DNA of 57,137 bases, from positions 1 to 57,137 of the forward strand of contig NZ_AUIH01000028.1 in assembly GCF_000423605.1 (NCBI RefSeq), written 5' to 3'. The position numbers and the translations under genes are program-made. Of this stretch, positions 16,633 through 25,584 are shown one piece after another. The stretch is from Saccharospirillum impatiens DSM 12546. GTDB taxonomy: Bacteria; Pseudomonadota; Gammaproteobacteria; Pseudomonadales; Natronospirillaceae. The stretch's first letter is position 1; every line of letters begins with the position of its first letter. A model generated the notes under the pieces. It did not search any database. It was given only the letters and a program-made list of their open reading frames with translations, and had not been told where the DNA came from.

Positions 16633-17487
16633 ATGATGGGCTTGGCTCGCTTTGCGATGAAAAGCCAACTGAACGCTGGGGTTCTTGCTGCAGGTTTTGC
16701 TGCGCTGCCGTTGCTATATGCACTCGGCGCGGCCCTGGTGGCACTGGTTACGCTCCGGCGTGGCGCCACCGAAGGCACCAAGGTGCTGTTGTGGAGTTTG
16801 GCAGGGGGGCTTATTTCCTGGCAATGGACCGGAATGGTTCTGCCTCTGCTGGTATTGCCGGTCACCGCGCTGTTGGCGATGGTGATGCGATCGGTGCAGA
16901 ACTGGCCGGTGCTTTTGTCGGTTGCAGCCCTGATGGGTATTGCGCTGGCATTAGCCGCCCAGGGCTTGCTTAACGATCGTTTTGAAGCGGTGATTACCCA
17001 GGTACAACTGGGGGTTGCCGGTACCGATACCACTCAGCCTTTATGGCAGATGCTGGAGTCGGTGAAGCCCAACGCGGCTTTTCTGGTGATGACCGTAGAA
17101 CTCCTTGAAGCGCTGTTGTGTTTGGTGTTGGCGCGTTACTGGCAAGCCGGGTTGTATAACCCGGGTGGGTTTCGACAGGAATTCCACACGCTGAGAATCA
17201 GCGGCCGCTTGTTGATAGCGCTGGTGTTACTGGCTGGCCTGGCTTACGCAGTGAAGCCTGCAGCCATGCTGTTGTTGCTGTTGCCCTTGTTATTCGCCGG
17301 TGTGGCGTTGGTGCATGGGGTAATCGCGAAAACGAATATGGGTGGGCAGTGGTTGATCGCATTTTATGTCGGTGGCCTGCTGCTCAATCAGTTCATTTTA
17401 CCATTACTGGTGCTGGGTGCTGTTGTAGACGGCGTGTTCGATATACGAACACGACTACGCAAAGCTCCGGACCGGAATGACGAATGA
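16633..17487 (+). CDS. DUF2232 family inner-membrane protein
   Basis: A 284-residue polytopic membrane protein with about seven or eight hydrophobic segments and little polar sequence outside short loops. Proteins of this kind (DUF2232, YybS-like) lie between rpsR and rplI in Pseudomonas and relatives. The role is unknown. GGAGG eight bases before ATG 16633 supports the start; a second ATG follows directly. Its end overlaps the longest possible rplI frame, but the true rplI start is 10 bases downstream of the stop. Confidence 0.85.
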   Translation: MMGLARFAMKSQLNAGVLAAGFAALPLLYALGAALVALVTLRRGATEGTKVLLWSLAGGLISWQWTGMVLPLLVLPVTALLAMVMRSVQNWPVLLSVAALMGIALALAAQGLLNDRFEAVITQVQLGVAGTDTTQPLWQMLESVKPNAAFLVMTVELLEALLCLVLARYWQAGLYNPGGFRQEFHTLRISGRLLIALVLLAGLAYAVKPAAMLLLLLPLLFAGVALVHGVIAKTNMGGQWLIAFYVGGLLLNQFILPLLVLGAVVDGVFDIRTRLRKAPDRNDE

Positions 17488-17497
17488 GGTAAGCGAG

Positions 17498-17947
17498 ATG
17501 GAAGTTATCCTGCTTGAGAAAGTTGGCAAGATGGGTGTTCTGGGCGACACCGTTAACGTAAAAAACGGTTACGCACGTAACTACCTGGTCCCGCAAGGCA
17601 AGGCTGTTCCTGCCAGCAAGGACAACGTTAAAGTATTTGAAGAGCGTCGTGCCGAGCTCGAAAAGGCGGAAGCCGAAAAACTGGCCGCTGCTCACGAGCG
17701 TGCCGAGAAGTTGGCTGAAATCGAACTGACCGTTCAAGCGAACGCCGGTGACGAAGGCAAACTGTTCGGTTCGATCGGTCCGCGCGATGTGGCTGATCTG
17801 GTCGCAGCTGCTGGCGTTGAAATCAGCAAAGCTGAAGTCAAAATGCCTGCTGGTCCGATCCGTAACACCGGTGAGTTCAACATCACCATCCAGGTTCATC
17901 CGGATGTTGAAGCCTCGGTTCACATCATCGTGGTACCGGAAGCCTGA
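17498..17947 (+). CDS. rplI: 50S ribosomal protein bL9
   Basis: A 149-residue L9. The N-terminal RNA-binding domain begins [17 protein letters not shown] and contains [16 protein letters not shown]; a long central helix and the C-terminal domain ([12 protein letters not shown]) follow. The start at 17498 has GAGGT seven bases upstream. Last gene of the S6 operon, followed by a strong terminator. Confidence 0.98.
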   Translation: MEVILLEKVGKMGVLGDTVNVKNGYARNYLVPQGKAVPASKDNVKVFEERRAELEKAEAEKLAAAHERAEKLAEIELTVQANAGDEGKLFGSIGPRDVADLVAAAGVEISKAEVKMPAGPIRNTGEFNITIQVHPDVEASVHIIVVPEA

Positions 17948-17985
17948 TTTAGCCGTCATTCACGGCTGATACGGTTCTGACACAG

Positions 17986-18034
17986 AACGGGAGACAGGAG
18001 CGCACTTGGTGCGCCCCCTGCCTCCCGTTTTTTT
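17986..18034 (+). terminator. Rho-independent terminator after rplI
   Basis: AACGGGAG, CAGG and GCGCAC pair with GTGCGC, CCTG and CTCCCGTT across a TTG loop, followed by a run of Ts. This is a textbook intrinsic terminator 38 bases after the stop. Confidence 0.93.
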
Positions 18035-18260
18035 GTGCCCGGAATTCGTGTCAGGCACTGGGTATGCTCTGTGCCAGGAGCCCGTGTCATGCACCGGGTA
18101 ACCCTATCTGGGGTCGGGCGGGATGCCGCCCACTCAACCAATCCCTGGGGCCTAGACCGCAGCATCCATGCTGCGGACTTCCCCAGATAGGGTTACCCGG
18201 CACCTGACACTCGGTTGGGTGCCAATTCCGGAGCAAGACACCATCCCCTGGCACCTCCGG
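18035..18260. repeat. Nested palindromic intergenic element before dnaB
   Basis: A 30-base arm at 18084-18113 is repeated in inverse orientation at 18181-18210 with 27 of 30 matches. The interval holds two further hairpins: GGGCGG/CCGCCC (18116-18131) and CCGCAGCAT/ATGCTGCGG (18157-18176). Outer arms CCGGAATT (18039-18046) and AATTCCGG (18224-18231) extend the symmetry. A diverged direct repeat beginning GTGCC recurs at 18035 and 18071 (36-base period). It looks like a REP/MITE-type element rather than a gene. Confidence 0.7.
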
Positions 18261-18338
18261 CTCTCCCAATTAGTGACTCAAACCGATACCATAGTCGGCC
18301 CTGTTCTCTGTGCTGAAGGTCCCGATGAGTTACGCGCT

Positions 18339-19742
18339 ATGACCGATACCCTCGAAGACGATCTGTTTTCCCACAACGACGAGTTGGCCGGACTCAAGGT
18401 GCCGCCGCACTCGCTGGAGGCGGAGCAGTCGGTGCTGGGTGCGCTGATGATCGATAATAGCCAGTGGGATAACGTCGCTGAGATCCTGTTGCCCGACGAT
18501 TTCTACCGCAATGAGCACCGGCAGGTGTATCGGATGATGATCCGGCTGGCAGAGCAGACTCAGCCGCTCGACGTTATTACCCTGGGTGAGGCACTCGATA
18601 ACGAGAAGCAGCTCGATGCCGTTGGCGGTATGGAGTACCTGAACGATCTGGCTGAGAACACGCCCTCGATTGGTAACCTGGTTGCCTACGCCAAAATTGT
18701 TCAGGAGCGGTCGGTCCTGCGGCGGTTGATTGCCGTTGCCAATGACATCGCCAGCAAAGCCTATGACCCCCGGGGTATGGACGCAGAGTCCATACTGGAC
18801 GACGCCGAGCGACAGGTTTTTCAGATTGCCGAGGAGAGGGCTGATCAGGATGGTGGCCTGGTTCACGTCAACCCATTGGTCGACAGGGCCATTCAGCGTA
18901 TTGATGAACTGTTCCACTCCGACAGCGACATCACCGGTGTGTCTACAGGCTTTACCGACCTCGATAAGATGACCACCGGTATGCAAGCCGGGGATCTGAT
19001 GATCCTTGCGGCGCGCCCCTCCATGGGTAAAACCACACTTGCCATGAACCTGGTTGAAGAGGCGACGCTGAACCAGGAGAAACCGGTGGTGGTGTTCAGT
19101 CTGGAAATGCCGGCAGATCAGATCATCACCCGGTCCATTGCGTCACTGGGGCGCATTGATATGGGTCGGGTGAAGACGGGCAAGCTGCATGAGGACGATT
19201 TCCCCAAGCTGACCAAGGCGGTTAACCTGCTTAAAGACCGCAAACTCTTTATTGATGATACCCCCGGTATCAGCCCGAATGAGATGCGCAGTCGGTTGCG
19301 GCGCCTGGTGCGAGAGCATGGCGACATAGGCCTGATCATGATCGATTACCTTCAGTTGATGAAGATTAAGGGCTTTACCGAAGGCCGTACTGGCGAGATT
19401 TCCGAGATTTCCCGGTCGCTGAAAGCTCTGGCTAAAGAATTTAACTGCCCCATGGTGGCACTGTCCCAGTTGAACCGAAGCCTTGAACAGCGACCCAATA
19501 AACGACCGGTGAATTCGGATCTTCGAGAATCCGGTGCGATCGAGCAGGATGCCGATATCATCATGTTCATCTACCGCGACGAGGTCTATAACGAAGACTC
19601 CAGTGACAAAGGCATCGCTGAGCTGATCATCGGTAAGCAACGAAACGGTCCTATTGGCACTTGTCGGGTCGCCTTCCTGGGGCAATACAGCCGATTCGAA
19701 AACCTGGCGCCGGAGCAATACGGCGACTGGCAAAACGAATGA
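18339..19742 (+). CDS. dnaB: Replicative DNA helicase
   Basis: A 467-residue hexameric helicase. The N-terminal domain begins at LKVPPHSLEAEQSVLGALM; the RecA-like domain has Walker A ARPSMGKTTLAMN, Walker B LIMIDYLQLM and the conserved ALSQLNRSLEQRPNKRP and DLRESGAIEQDADIIMFIYR blocks. The start at 18339 gives the usual N-terminus although no good ribosome binding site is visible; the frame is open back into the palindromic element at 18168, which is not expected to be coding. ATGA overlap with alr. Confidence 0.97.
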   Translation: MTDTLEDDLFSHNDELAGLKVPPHSLEAEQSVLGALMIDNSQWDNVAEILLPDDFYRNEHRQVYRMMIRLAEQTQPLDVITLGEALDNEKQLDAVGGMEYLNDLAENTPSIGNLVAYAKIVQERSVLRRLIAVANDIASKAYDPRGMDAESILDDAERQVFQIAEERADQDGGLVHVNPLVDRAIQRIDELFHSDSDITGVSTGFTDLDKMTTGMQAGDLMILAARPSMGKTTLAMNLVEEATLNQEKPVVVFSLEMPADQIITRSIASLGRIDMGRVKTGKLHEDDFPKLTKAVNLLKDRKLFIDDTPGISPNEMRSRLRRLVREHGDIGLIMIDYLQLMKIKGFTEGRTGEISEISRSLKALAKEFNCPMVALSQLNRSLEQRPNKRPVNSDLRESGAIEQDADIIMFIYRDEVYNEDSSDKGIAELIIGKQRNGPIGTCRVAFLGQYSRFENLAPEQYGDWQNE

Positions 19743-20824
19743 GTCGCGGTACCTGTGCAACCATGGACCCCTCTGCTCTGCAATACAATTTGCAGCGGGT
19801 CAAAGCGCTGGCGCCCAAAGCCCGAATCTGGGCAGTGGTTAAAGCCGATGGCTACGGCCATGGTGCCGTTCAGGCAGCGCAAGCGCTGCATCAGGCTGAT
19901 GGCTTCGCCGTCGCGTCGCTGGCAGAAGCGCAAACGCTTAGAGACGCCGGAATCGAGGCATCGATTCTATTACTGGAAGGGACGCTGGGCCCACTGCAAG
20001 CGCTGGATGCCGTGCGCCTGGGTTGCGATACGGCTGTGCACCAAACCGAACAACTGGCGGTTCTGGAGGCTATGGCCGACCGGATCGAACGTCAGGTTAT
20101 CTGGTTGAAGGTCGATACCGGCATGCACCGTTTGGGCGTTAATCCGGAGCAAGTCCCTGACTTCGTTCGCCGGATTCAGGCGATTCAACCGGGTCAGGCT
20201 GTTAACCTGATGACGCATTTCGCCAGCGCAGACCAACCTGAAACCTCCTATACGGCACTGCAGATAGACCGCTTCAATCAATTGGCGCAGGCAGTGCCGG
20301 GCGTGCAGCTGTGCCTGGCGAACTCCGCCGGCGTCATGGCCTGGCCGGACAGCCATGCCGACTGGGTACGACCTGGGATCATGTTGTATGGGGCTTCACC
20401 GGGCTTTGCTAAAACCGGCCTGGAATTGGGCCTGAGGCCGGTCATGCAGCTAACCGCACCGGTGATCGCACTTCGGACTGTGCCAGCCGGAGACTGGGTC
20501 GGTTATGGTGCTCGCTGGCAAGCCAGCAGGCCAAGCCGGATAGCCACGCTCGCGATTGGCTACGGTGACGGATACCCGCGCCACGCACCGGACAACACGC
20601 CAGTCTGGTTAGGTGGGCAGCGGGTTCCTCTGGTGGGAAAGGTGTCGATGGATATGATAACGGTCGATGTGACCGACATCGCCAATGTTCAACTGGGTGA
20701 CTCAGCTGAACTGTGGGGCGAACACCTCAGCGTCGATGAAGTCGCTTCACATATCGGCACGGTAGGCTATGAATTGTTAACCCGGGTGTCGCCCCGTGTA
20801 GACAAAAAATGGCCCGACGCCTGA
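19739..20824 (+). CDS. alr: Alanine racemase
   Basis: A 361-residue PLP enzyme making D-alanine for peptidoglycan. The PLP lysine is in AVVKADGYGHG near the N-terminus; the C-terminal catalytic tyrosine lies in WVGYGARW, and GYGDGYPR and GKVSMDMITVDVT are family blocks. The start overlaps the dnaB stop as ATGA, and longer in-frame starts lie inside dnaB. The dnaB-alr order is common in gammaproteobacteria. Confidence 0.96.
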   Translation: MSRGTCATMDPSALQYNLQRVKALAPKARIWAVVKADGYGHGAVQAAQALHQADGFAVASLAEAQTLRDAGIEASILLLEGTLGPLQALDAVRLGCDTAVHQTEQLAVLEAMADRIERQVIWLKVDTGMHRLGVNPEQVPDFVRRIQAIQPGQAVNLMTHFASADQPETSYTALQIDRFNQLAQAVPGVQLCLANSAGVMAWPDSHADWVRPGIMLYGASPGFAKTGLELGLRPVMQLTAPVIALRTVPAGDWVGYGARWQASRPSRIATLAIGYGDGYPRHAPDNTPVWLGGQRVPLVGKVSMDMITVDVTDIANVQLGDSAELWGEHLSVDEVASHIGTVGYELLTRVSPRVDKKWPDA

Positions 20825-21359
20825 TTCAAACCCGGTTAGAATTACAGGAATGCGACCTGGTATTAATTTTTAGCGATTTCCCGGCAAAGATACTTGTCAT
20901 CGACCCCCGAATAGTCCTACATTGGATGTGCTTTTTGCGCAGATAAAAAGTCATGTACAGGCAAAAAAAACGGGATGGATGTTGGTGACGCTGCAGTCCG
21001 TTCACGTTAAATGATAAAAACAAAAGCCATCAACACGAGGGTAAAGGCATACGGAAACGGTGCCGTAGTCCATTATGATGACCAATGTAAGAGGCCACTA
21101 TCGGGCCTTCCCCTGCAAAGCTTTCTACCTCAGCGAGTGGTTTGACGAATAGCCACTGCCTGTCCTTTGAGTAATATCCGGCCTCCGTTTTATTCGACAG
21201 TCTGATCGTTCACGTTCCGTGAATTCGCGTGCCGTTTTCGCCTGGTTCGCGTGTGCATGACGATTGACTTAGTCGTTTGATTCACCCCGGCCTGATTCTG
21301 AATAATCCTCAATTTTTTTCGTGATGAACTCGCGCAGTTCGTCGTGGACAGGTGATTCT
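20825..21359. other. 535-base intergenic region before the S51 lipoprotein gene
   Basis: No convincing gene. It holds several foldable elements: a GNRA-capped hairpin GGCAT-A-CG-GAAA-CG-GTGCC near 21050-21070, AGGCC/GGCCT around 21092-21109, and a 15-base palindrome TTCACG-TTC-CGTGAA (21209-21223). The string CGTTCACGTT occurs near both 20999 and 21207. A long structured 5' leader for the downstream gene is possible. Confidence 0.45.
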
Positions 21360-23441
21360 ATGAAGTCGAAAAATACTCTTAACTCCCTGGTGCTTACGTT
21401 GGCTGCAGCCGCAGTGCTCACCGGCTGTAACGCCAGTTCGAACAATGATTCTTCCAACGATAACGATACTGATACCGAAACAGAGACGTCGATTTCCATG
21501 CGTTCACAGCTTGTCGGTGGTGCGGCCAGTGTTTGCTCGAGCGTACAGCCGGGTTACTGTGAAGACTGGGATGCCTACTGGGCAGAGCAGGGTGATCCGG
21601 ATGCCACTGTTGCCGTCGCTTTGACCGAGCCGGTTGAACTGAGCCAGGTGAAAATTGATGCCCTTGTGGCCGACCCTTCCTGGGAAACGGATCCGGACTT
21701 TAAAACCGGTGTTGAGTTGATTCTGAACTATCTTCAGGATCAGCTGGGAGCGGATCTCGAATACGCAGACTGGCAAGACTTTAGAGCCGACTTCATCAAC
21801 ATTACAGACGTTGAAGTTCCCGGTTTACCCGAGGGTGTCGATGGCGACAGTATCTGGTTTGACAGTTCCTCAGCGCAGTACGCCACGTTTGAAGGATTGA
21901 AAAAAGCGGATCAACGCCTGAATTACACGGTTACCGCTGCCAAGTCCGCTGCGGTGAATGCCATGGTGGATGCGCTGGCAGCTGAAGTATTGTCAGACGA
22001 CCAGGTTGTGATTAAGACAGTTGTTGGTGAACTGATCAGTGTCGAGACGCGCAAGCAGGATCAATTGCTTTTGGCTTTAAAAGAAACCAGCGTTGATGGT
22101 TATGAAAATGGCCTTGATCTCTGGAACGACTTGCCCGGCGTTGTTCGTTACAAGATTCTTGAGCTATTGATTGATGAGCTGGTCGATTTTGAGCGTGCCG
22201 TTGAATATGTGGGTCTGTCGGATTCTACGGATGCCGATGCAGTAGGCATCTATGAAGCCTTTGTTGAACAGGCGCGCGAAGCCAGTGGCAATGAAACCCC
22301 AACGGTGCTGGTAATGACGTCTTCGTCGGCGAACAGTTATGCTGCGGCCGATTATTACGTTGGGTTGTTTGAACAGGCCGGTGCCGATGCACAATGGTTA
22401 CCATTGGATCGCGCTTATCGTCGCGCACATGATGAAGGGCGTTGCGATTGGCTCTCGGCCTACCACAGCGATTATGCATCTGCAGCGCATCTGGACATGC
22501 TCTATCCCGATTACTTCGACGCCCATATGGCCGCCTGTGATCAGGGTCTTCAGGGCGTCATTGATTCAGCAGATGGCCTGTTTATCAACGGCGGTGACCA
22601 GGTACGTACCTTTGATGCACTGGTTGCGTTTGAGGGCGACGTCCGTCACGACAGTGCTGAGCTTGAGCGCATAGTAGAGCGTCAGCAAAGCGGTCAACTG
22701 GTGATTGGCGGAACCTCAGCCGGTGCTGCAGTACAAAGTGGTGGTCAGTTGACCGTTGCCGCACCCACAAACCCCATGATTACTGCAGGCTCCGCTCACG
22801 ATGCACTGGTGAATGGTTACGATGCCAGTAATCATGAAATCACCGGGGGTATGGGCTCCTTTCCCTGGGGCGTAACGGACACGCACTTCTCAGAGCGTGC
22901 CCGCGAAACCCGTTTGATTAGACTGGTTGAACAAGCCGGAGTGCGTTTTGGGTTTGGCGTGGATGAGACCACAGCATTGTCCGTTGCCGAGCATGAAGAA
23001 GACGGCAAGGTGCAGGTCGTTATGGCGGTTTCCGGGGCTGGTGGTGTCTACATTGTCGATACGGCTGATCTGGTTGCTACAGCCGACACGCCCTTTGAAG
23101 CCAGTGGCGTTATTACTCACTACCTGACGGAGGGTGATCGATTCATCTGGTATCCGGTGACAGAAACGGTCGGGATTGAGTTTGCCGACGGTGGTACGGC
23201 CCTGACGCTGGATCAGGCCCCGGCAGTCAGCCCGACAGAAGACGATGTTCTGTATGAAGATCATTACCGTGCCTGGGTTCGCAATACCCTGGTGGCGGGC
23301 GAAACCGGCGCAACAGGTACCTCTTATGAGGACGATCCTGAATACTCGCTGACGCTGACGGCCGATTCGAGGACCCGTGCCCTGCAGAAAGGTGATCAGG
23401 TTTCGTACAAGTACCTGATGTTGGACATCACACACGACTGA
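21360..23441 (+). CDS. Cyanophycinase-like S51 peptidase lipoprotein
   Basis: A 693-residue exported lipoprotein. The signal peptide ends in the lipobox LTGC, followed by a Ser/Asn/Asp/Thr-rich linker. Residues from about 50 to 310 form a helical domain I cannot name. The C-terminal half is a peptidase S51 domain: INGGDQVR (409-416), nucleophile Ser453 in GGTSAGAAV, DTHFSERAR from 507 and GFGVDETTAL around 535. The combination matches cyanophycinases, which cut beta-Asp-Arg dipeptides from cyanophycin. AGGTGA seven bases before the ATG supports the start. No cyanophycin synthetase is nearby. Confidence 0.85.
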   Translation: MKSKNTLNSLVLTLAAAAVLTGCNASSNNDSSNDNDTDTETETSISMRSQLVGGAASVCSSVQPGYCEDWDAYWAEQGDPDATVAVALTEPVELSQVKIDALVADPSWETDPDFKTGVELILNYLQDQLGADLEYADWQDFRADFINITDVEVPGLPEGVDGDSIWFDSSSAQYATFEGLKKADQRLNYTVTAAKSAAVNAMVDALAAEVLSDDQVVIKTVVGELISVETRKQDQLLLALKETSVDGYENGLDLWNDLPGVVRYKILELLIDELVDFERAVEYVGLSDSTDADAVGIYEAFVEQAREASGNETPTVLVMTSSSANSYAAADYYVGLFEQAGADAQWLPLDRAYRRAHDEGRCDWLSAYHSDYASAAHLDMLYPDYFDAHMAACDQGLQGVIDSADGLFINGGDQVRTFDALVAFEGDVRHDSAELERIVERQQSGQLVIGGTSAGAAVQSGGQLTVAAPTNPMITAGSAHDALVNGYDASNHEITGGMGSFPWGVTDTHFSERARETRLIRLVEQAGVRFGFGVDETTALSVAEHEEDGKVQVVMAVSGAGGVYIVDTADLVATADTPFEASGVITHYLTEGDRFIWYPVTETVGIEFADGGTALTLDQAPAVSPTEDDVLYEDHYRAWVRNTLVAGETGATGTSYEDDPEYSLTLTADSRTRALQKGDQVSYKYLMLDITHD

Positions 23442-23460
23442 ACGGGTTGCATACTCATTG

Positions 23461-23487
23461 AAAAGCCGGGATATCCCGGCTTTTTTT
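23461..23487 (+). terminator. Rho-independent terminator after S51 gene
   Basis: GCCGGGAT and ATCCCGGC form a perfect palindrome flanked by AAAA and a run of seven Ts. It can work in both directions. Confidence 0.92.
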
Positions 23488-23819
23488 ATGGTTCATGAAA
23501 AACAAATCCATACCCGGGTAAACTGGAAAACGACCCGGGTCGTAACGTCTATACGCCAAATGGATGATCGCTGTTCTGCGCTTTGTTCAAGACATTTGTT
23601 ACAGAATCCGTATAATTCGCTGCGATTGGCTTTACTGTTGGCGATGCGGGTTAGCAAACACTCGCTTTAATCCGCCGCCATGGTGGGCTTTCAAGATTTC
23701 AGGAACCGGTCTGACCTCGACTGATGCTTGTATAAACCGATGCCGACGACGCTTTCGCGCATCGAAAAAGTGTCCAGTACCCGTTCCCAATGCTTACTTT
23801 TCTGCGGGCGAAGATCCTA
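23488..23819. other. Intergenic region before mqo
   Basis: About 330 bases with no gene I can support. Short open frames here have no ribosome binding sites. A promoter for mqo must lie within it, but no pair of consensus boxes is clear. Confidence 0.4.
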
Positions 23820-25304
23820 ATGACTGCAATCACTACAGATGTTGTGTTAGTTGGTGCCGGTGCCATGAGCGCCACCCTGGGGATGATGTTGAAACAGCTG
23901 GATCCCACTTTCGAGATCCTGATGCTGGAGAAGCAAAGCAGCGTTGCCCAGGAAAGCAGTGACGGCTGGAACAATGCCGGTACTGGCCATGCCGCCTATT
24001 GTGAACTCAATTACACGCCGGTGAAGGACGATGGCAGCATCGATACCACCAAAGCTTTTGCCATCAATTCAGCTTTTGAAGTGAGTCTTCAGTTCTGGTC
24101 CTATCTGGTCGAGCAGGGTGCATTGCCTGAGCCAGGCCGGTTCATCAACACGGCCCCGCACAAGAGTTTCGTCTGGGGCGACGACAATGTGGCTTTCCTG
24201 AAGAAGCGTTTTGAAACCCTGAAAGCCCACCATTTGTTCAAAGACATGGAGTTCACTGACGATCCTGAGGTGTTGCGCCAGTGGATGCCGTTGATCATGA
24301 AAGATCGCGATCCGCACCAAAAAGTGGCGGGAACCCGGGTTCGCTATGGTTCTGATGTCGATTTTGGGGCACTGACGCGTCATTTGGTCACCCATCTTGA
24401 GCAGCAAGAAGGCTTTGAACTGAAGCTATCGCATGAGGTTGTTGACCTGAACCAGAAAGACAACGGTCGCTGGGCTATCACTCTGAAAGATACCCAAACC
24501 GGTCAGATACAAGCGGTAGATGCTCGCTTTGTCTTTCTGGGCGCCGGTGGCGGTGCTCTGCCTTTGTTGCAGAAATCAGGTGCAGCCGAAGGGGATGGCT
24601 ATGGTGGCTTCCCGGTCAGTGGCCAGTGGCTGGTGTGCCGCACGCCTGAGATTGTTGAACAGCATCATGCGAAGGTTTATGGCAAAGCGCCTCTGGGTGC
24701 CCCGCCGATGTCGGTCCCCCATCTGGATACGCGCATTATCGACGGCAAGAAAGCGCTGCTGTTTGGTCCTTTTGCCGGTTTTACCACCAAGTTCCTGAAG
24801 CAGGGCTCCTTCTTTGACCTGGTCAAATCGGTTCGGCCCAATAACCTCAAACCCATGCTGATCGCGGGGCTGGGCAACATGGACCTGACCCGGTATCTGA
24901 TCAGTGAAGTCATGCAATCGCACAAATCCCGCGTCGATGCTCTGCGCAAGTTCTACCCCAATGCCCGAGACGAAGACTGGGAACTGGCGATCGCCGGGCA
25001 ACGGGTGCAGATCATCAAGAAAGACCCGGACGTCGGTGGCAAGCTGGAGTTCGGAACTGAGGTTATTTCTACGGCCGATGGCAGCCTGGCTGCGCTGTTG
25101 GGGGCCTCGCCCGGCGCGTCGACGGCGGCACAGACCATGATCAACATCATAGAAACCTGCTTTGCCGAGCGCATGAACAATGCAGCCTGGCAGCAAAAGA
25201 TGAAGACCATGGTGCCCTCGTACGGTCAGTCTCTGGTCAAGGATGCCGATTTGCTGGACCAGGTACGCCAACGAACCCTGGCGACACTGAAACTGCATCC
25301 TTAG
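23820..25304 (+). CDS. mqo: Malate:quinone oxidoreductase
   Basis: A 494-residue FAD-dependent peripheral membrane enzyme oxidising malate to oxaloacetate with quinone as acceptor. The dinucleotide-binding site is VVLVGAGAMSATLGMML at the N-terminus, with the family blocks GWNNAGTGHAAYCELNYTP, GGGALPLLQKSG and LLGASPGASTAAQTM. The start at 23820 gives a standard N-terminus but a weak ribosome binding site; an ATG at 23790 is the alternative. Its presence with aceK fits growth on acetate or other C2/C3 substrates. Confidence 0.95.
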   Translation: MTAITTDVVLVGAGAMSATLGMMLKQLDPTFEILMLEKQSSVAQESSDGWNNAGTGHAAYCELNYTPVKDDGSIDTTKAFAINSAFEVSLQFWSYLVEQGALPEPGRFINTAPHKSFVWGDDNVAFLKKRFETLKAHHLFKDMEFTDDPEVLRQWMPLIMKDRDPHQKVAGTRVRYGSDVDFGALTRHLVTHLEQQEGFELKLSHEVVDLNQKDNGRWAITLKDTQTGQIQAVDARFVFLGAGGGALPLLQKSGAAEGDGYGGFPVSGQWLVCRTPEIVEQHHAKVYGKAPLGAPPMSVPHLDTRIIDGKKALLFGPFAGFTTKFLKQGSFFDLVKSVRPNNLKPMLIAGLGNMDLTRYLISEVMQSHKSRVDALRKFYPNARDEDWELAIAGQRVQIIKKDPDVGGKLEFGTEVISTADGSLAALLGASPGASTAAQTMINIIETCFAERMNNAAWQQKMKTMVPSYGQSLVKDADLLDQVRQRTLATLKLHP

Positions 25305-25317
25305 TAATCTCTGCTAG

Positions 25318-25342
25318 CCGGCTTGCGCATCGCAAGCCGGTT
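25318..25342 (+). terminator. Hairpin terminator after mqo
   Basis: CCGGCTTGCG pairs perfectly with CGCAAGCCGG around CAT, starting 14 bases after the mqo stop. Only a short T-rich tail follows. Confidence 0.6.
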
Positions 25343-25468
25343 CCTGTCGCTTCATTTTGATGATTTCCTCCCTTCTGGCACAACACCTGCTAACGTAAAA
25401 GCTGACCAAGCGGTCCAGAGGTGCTTGCGGGTGTAAAGTCTGCGAAAATCGCCGCTGTTACAAAAAAC

Positions 25469-25499
25469 CACAGCTGTAACACAACATCACAGCTGTAAC
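25469..25499. promoter_or_regulatory. Direct repeats CACAGCTGTAAC before purine permease
   Basis: CACAGCTGTAAC occurs at 25469-25480 and 25488-25499, a 19-base period, each with a CAGCTG palindrome at its core. A partial copy, GCTGTTAC, ends at 25461. The array lies about 85 bases before the permease gene and looks like a tandem operator. Confidence 0.45.
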
Positions 25500-25584
25500 G
25501 AAAAAAACCACAAAAAAAAGGTGGCTGACAATCAGGCCGTGTTCGATAGAACGCCCTGTTGGGTTGCCTACAATAGGAATCATC

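Noticed and set aside
20826-21023. 65-codon minus-strand frame after alr
   Set aside because: No ribosome binding site, unusual composition and no recognisable protein features.
21030-21110. c-di-GMP (GEMM) riboswitch before the S51 gene
   Set aside because: A GAAA-capped hairpin is present, but the conserved GGGACGCAAAGCC segment and receptor are missing.
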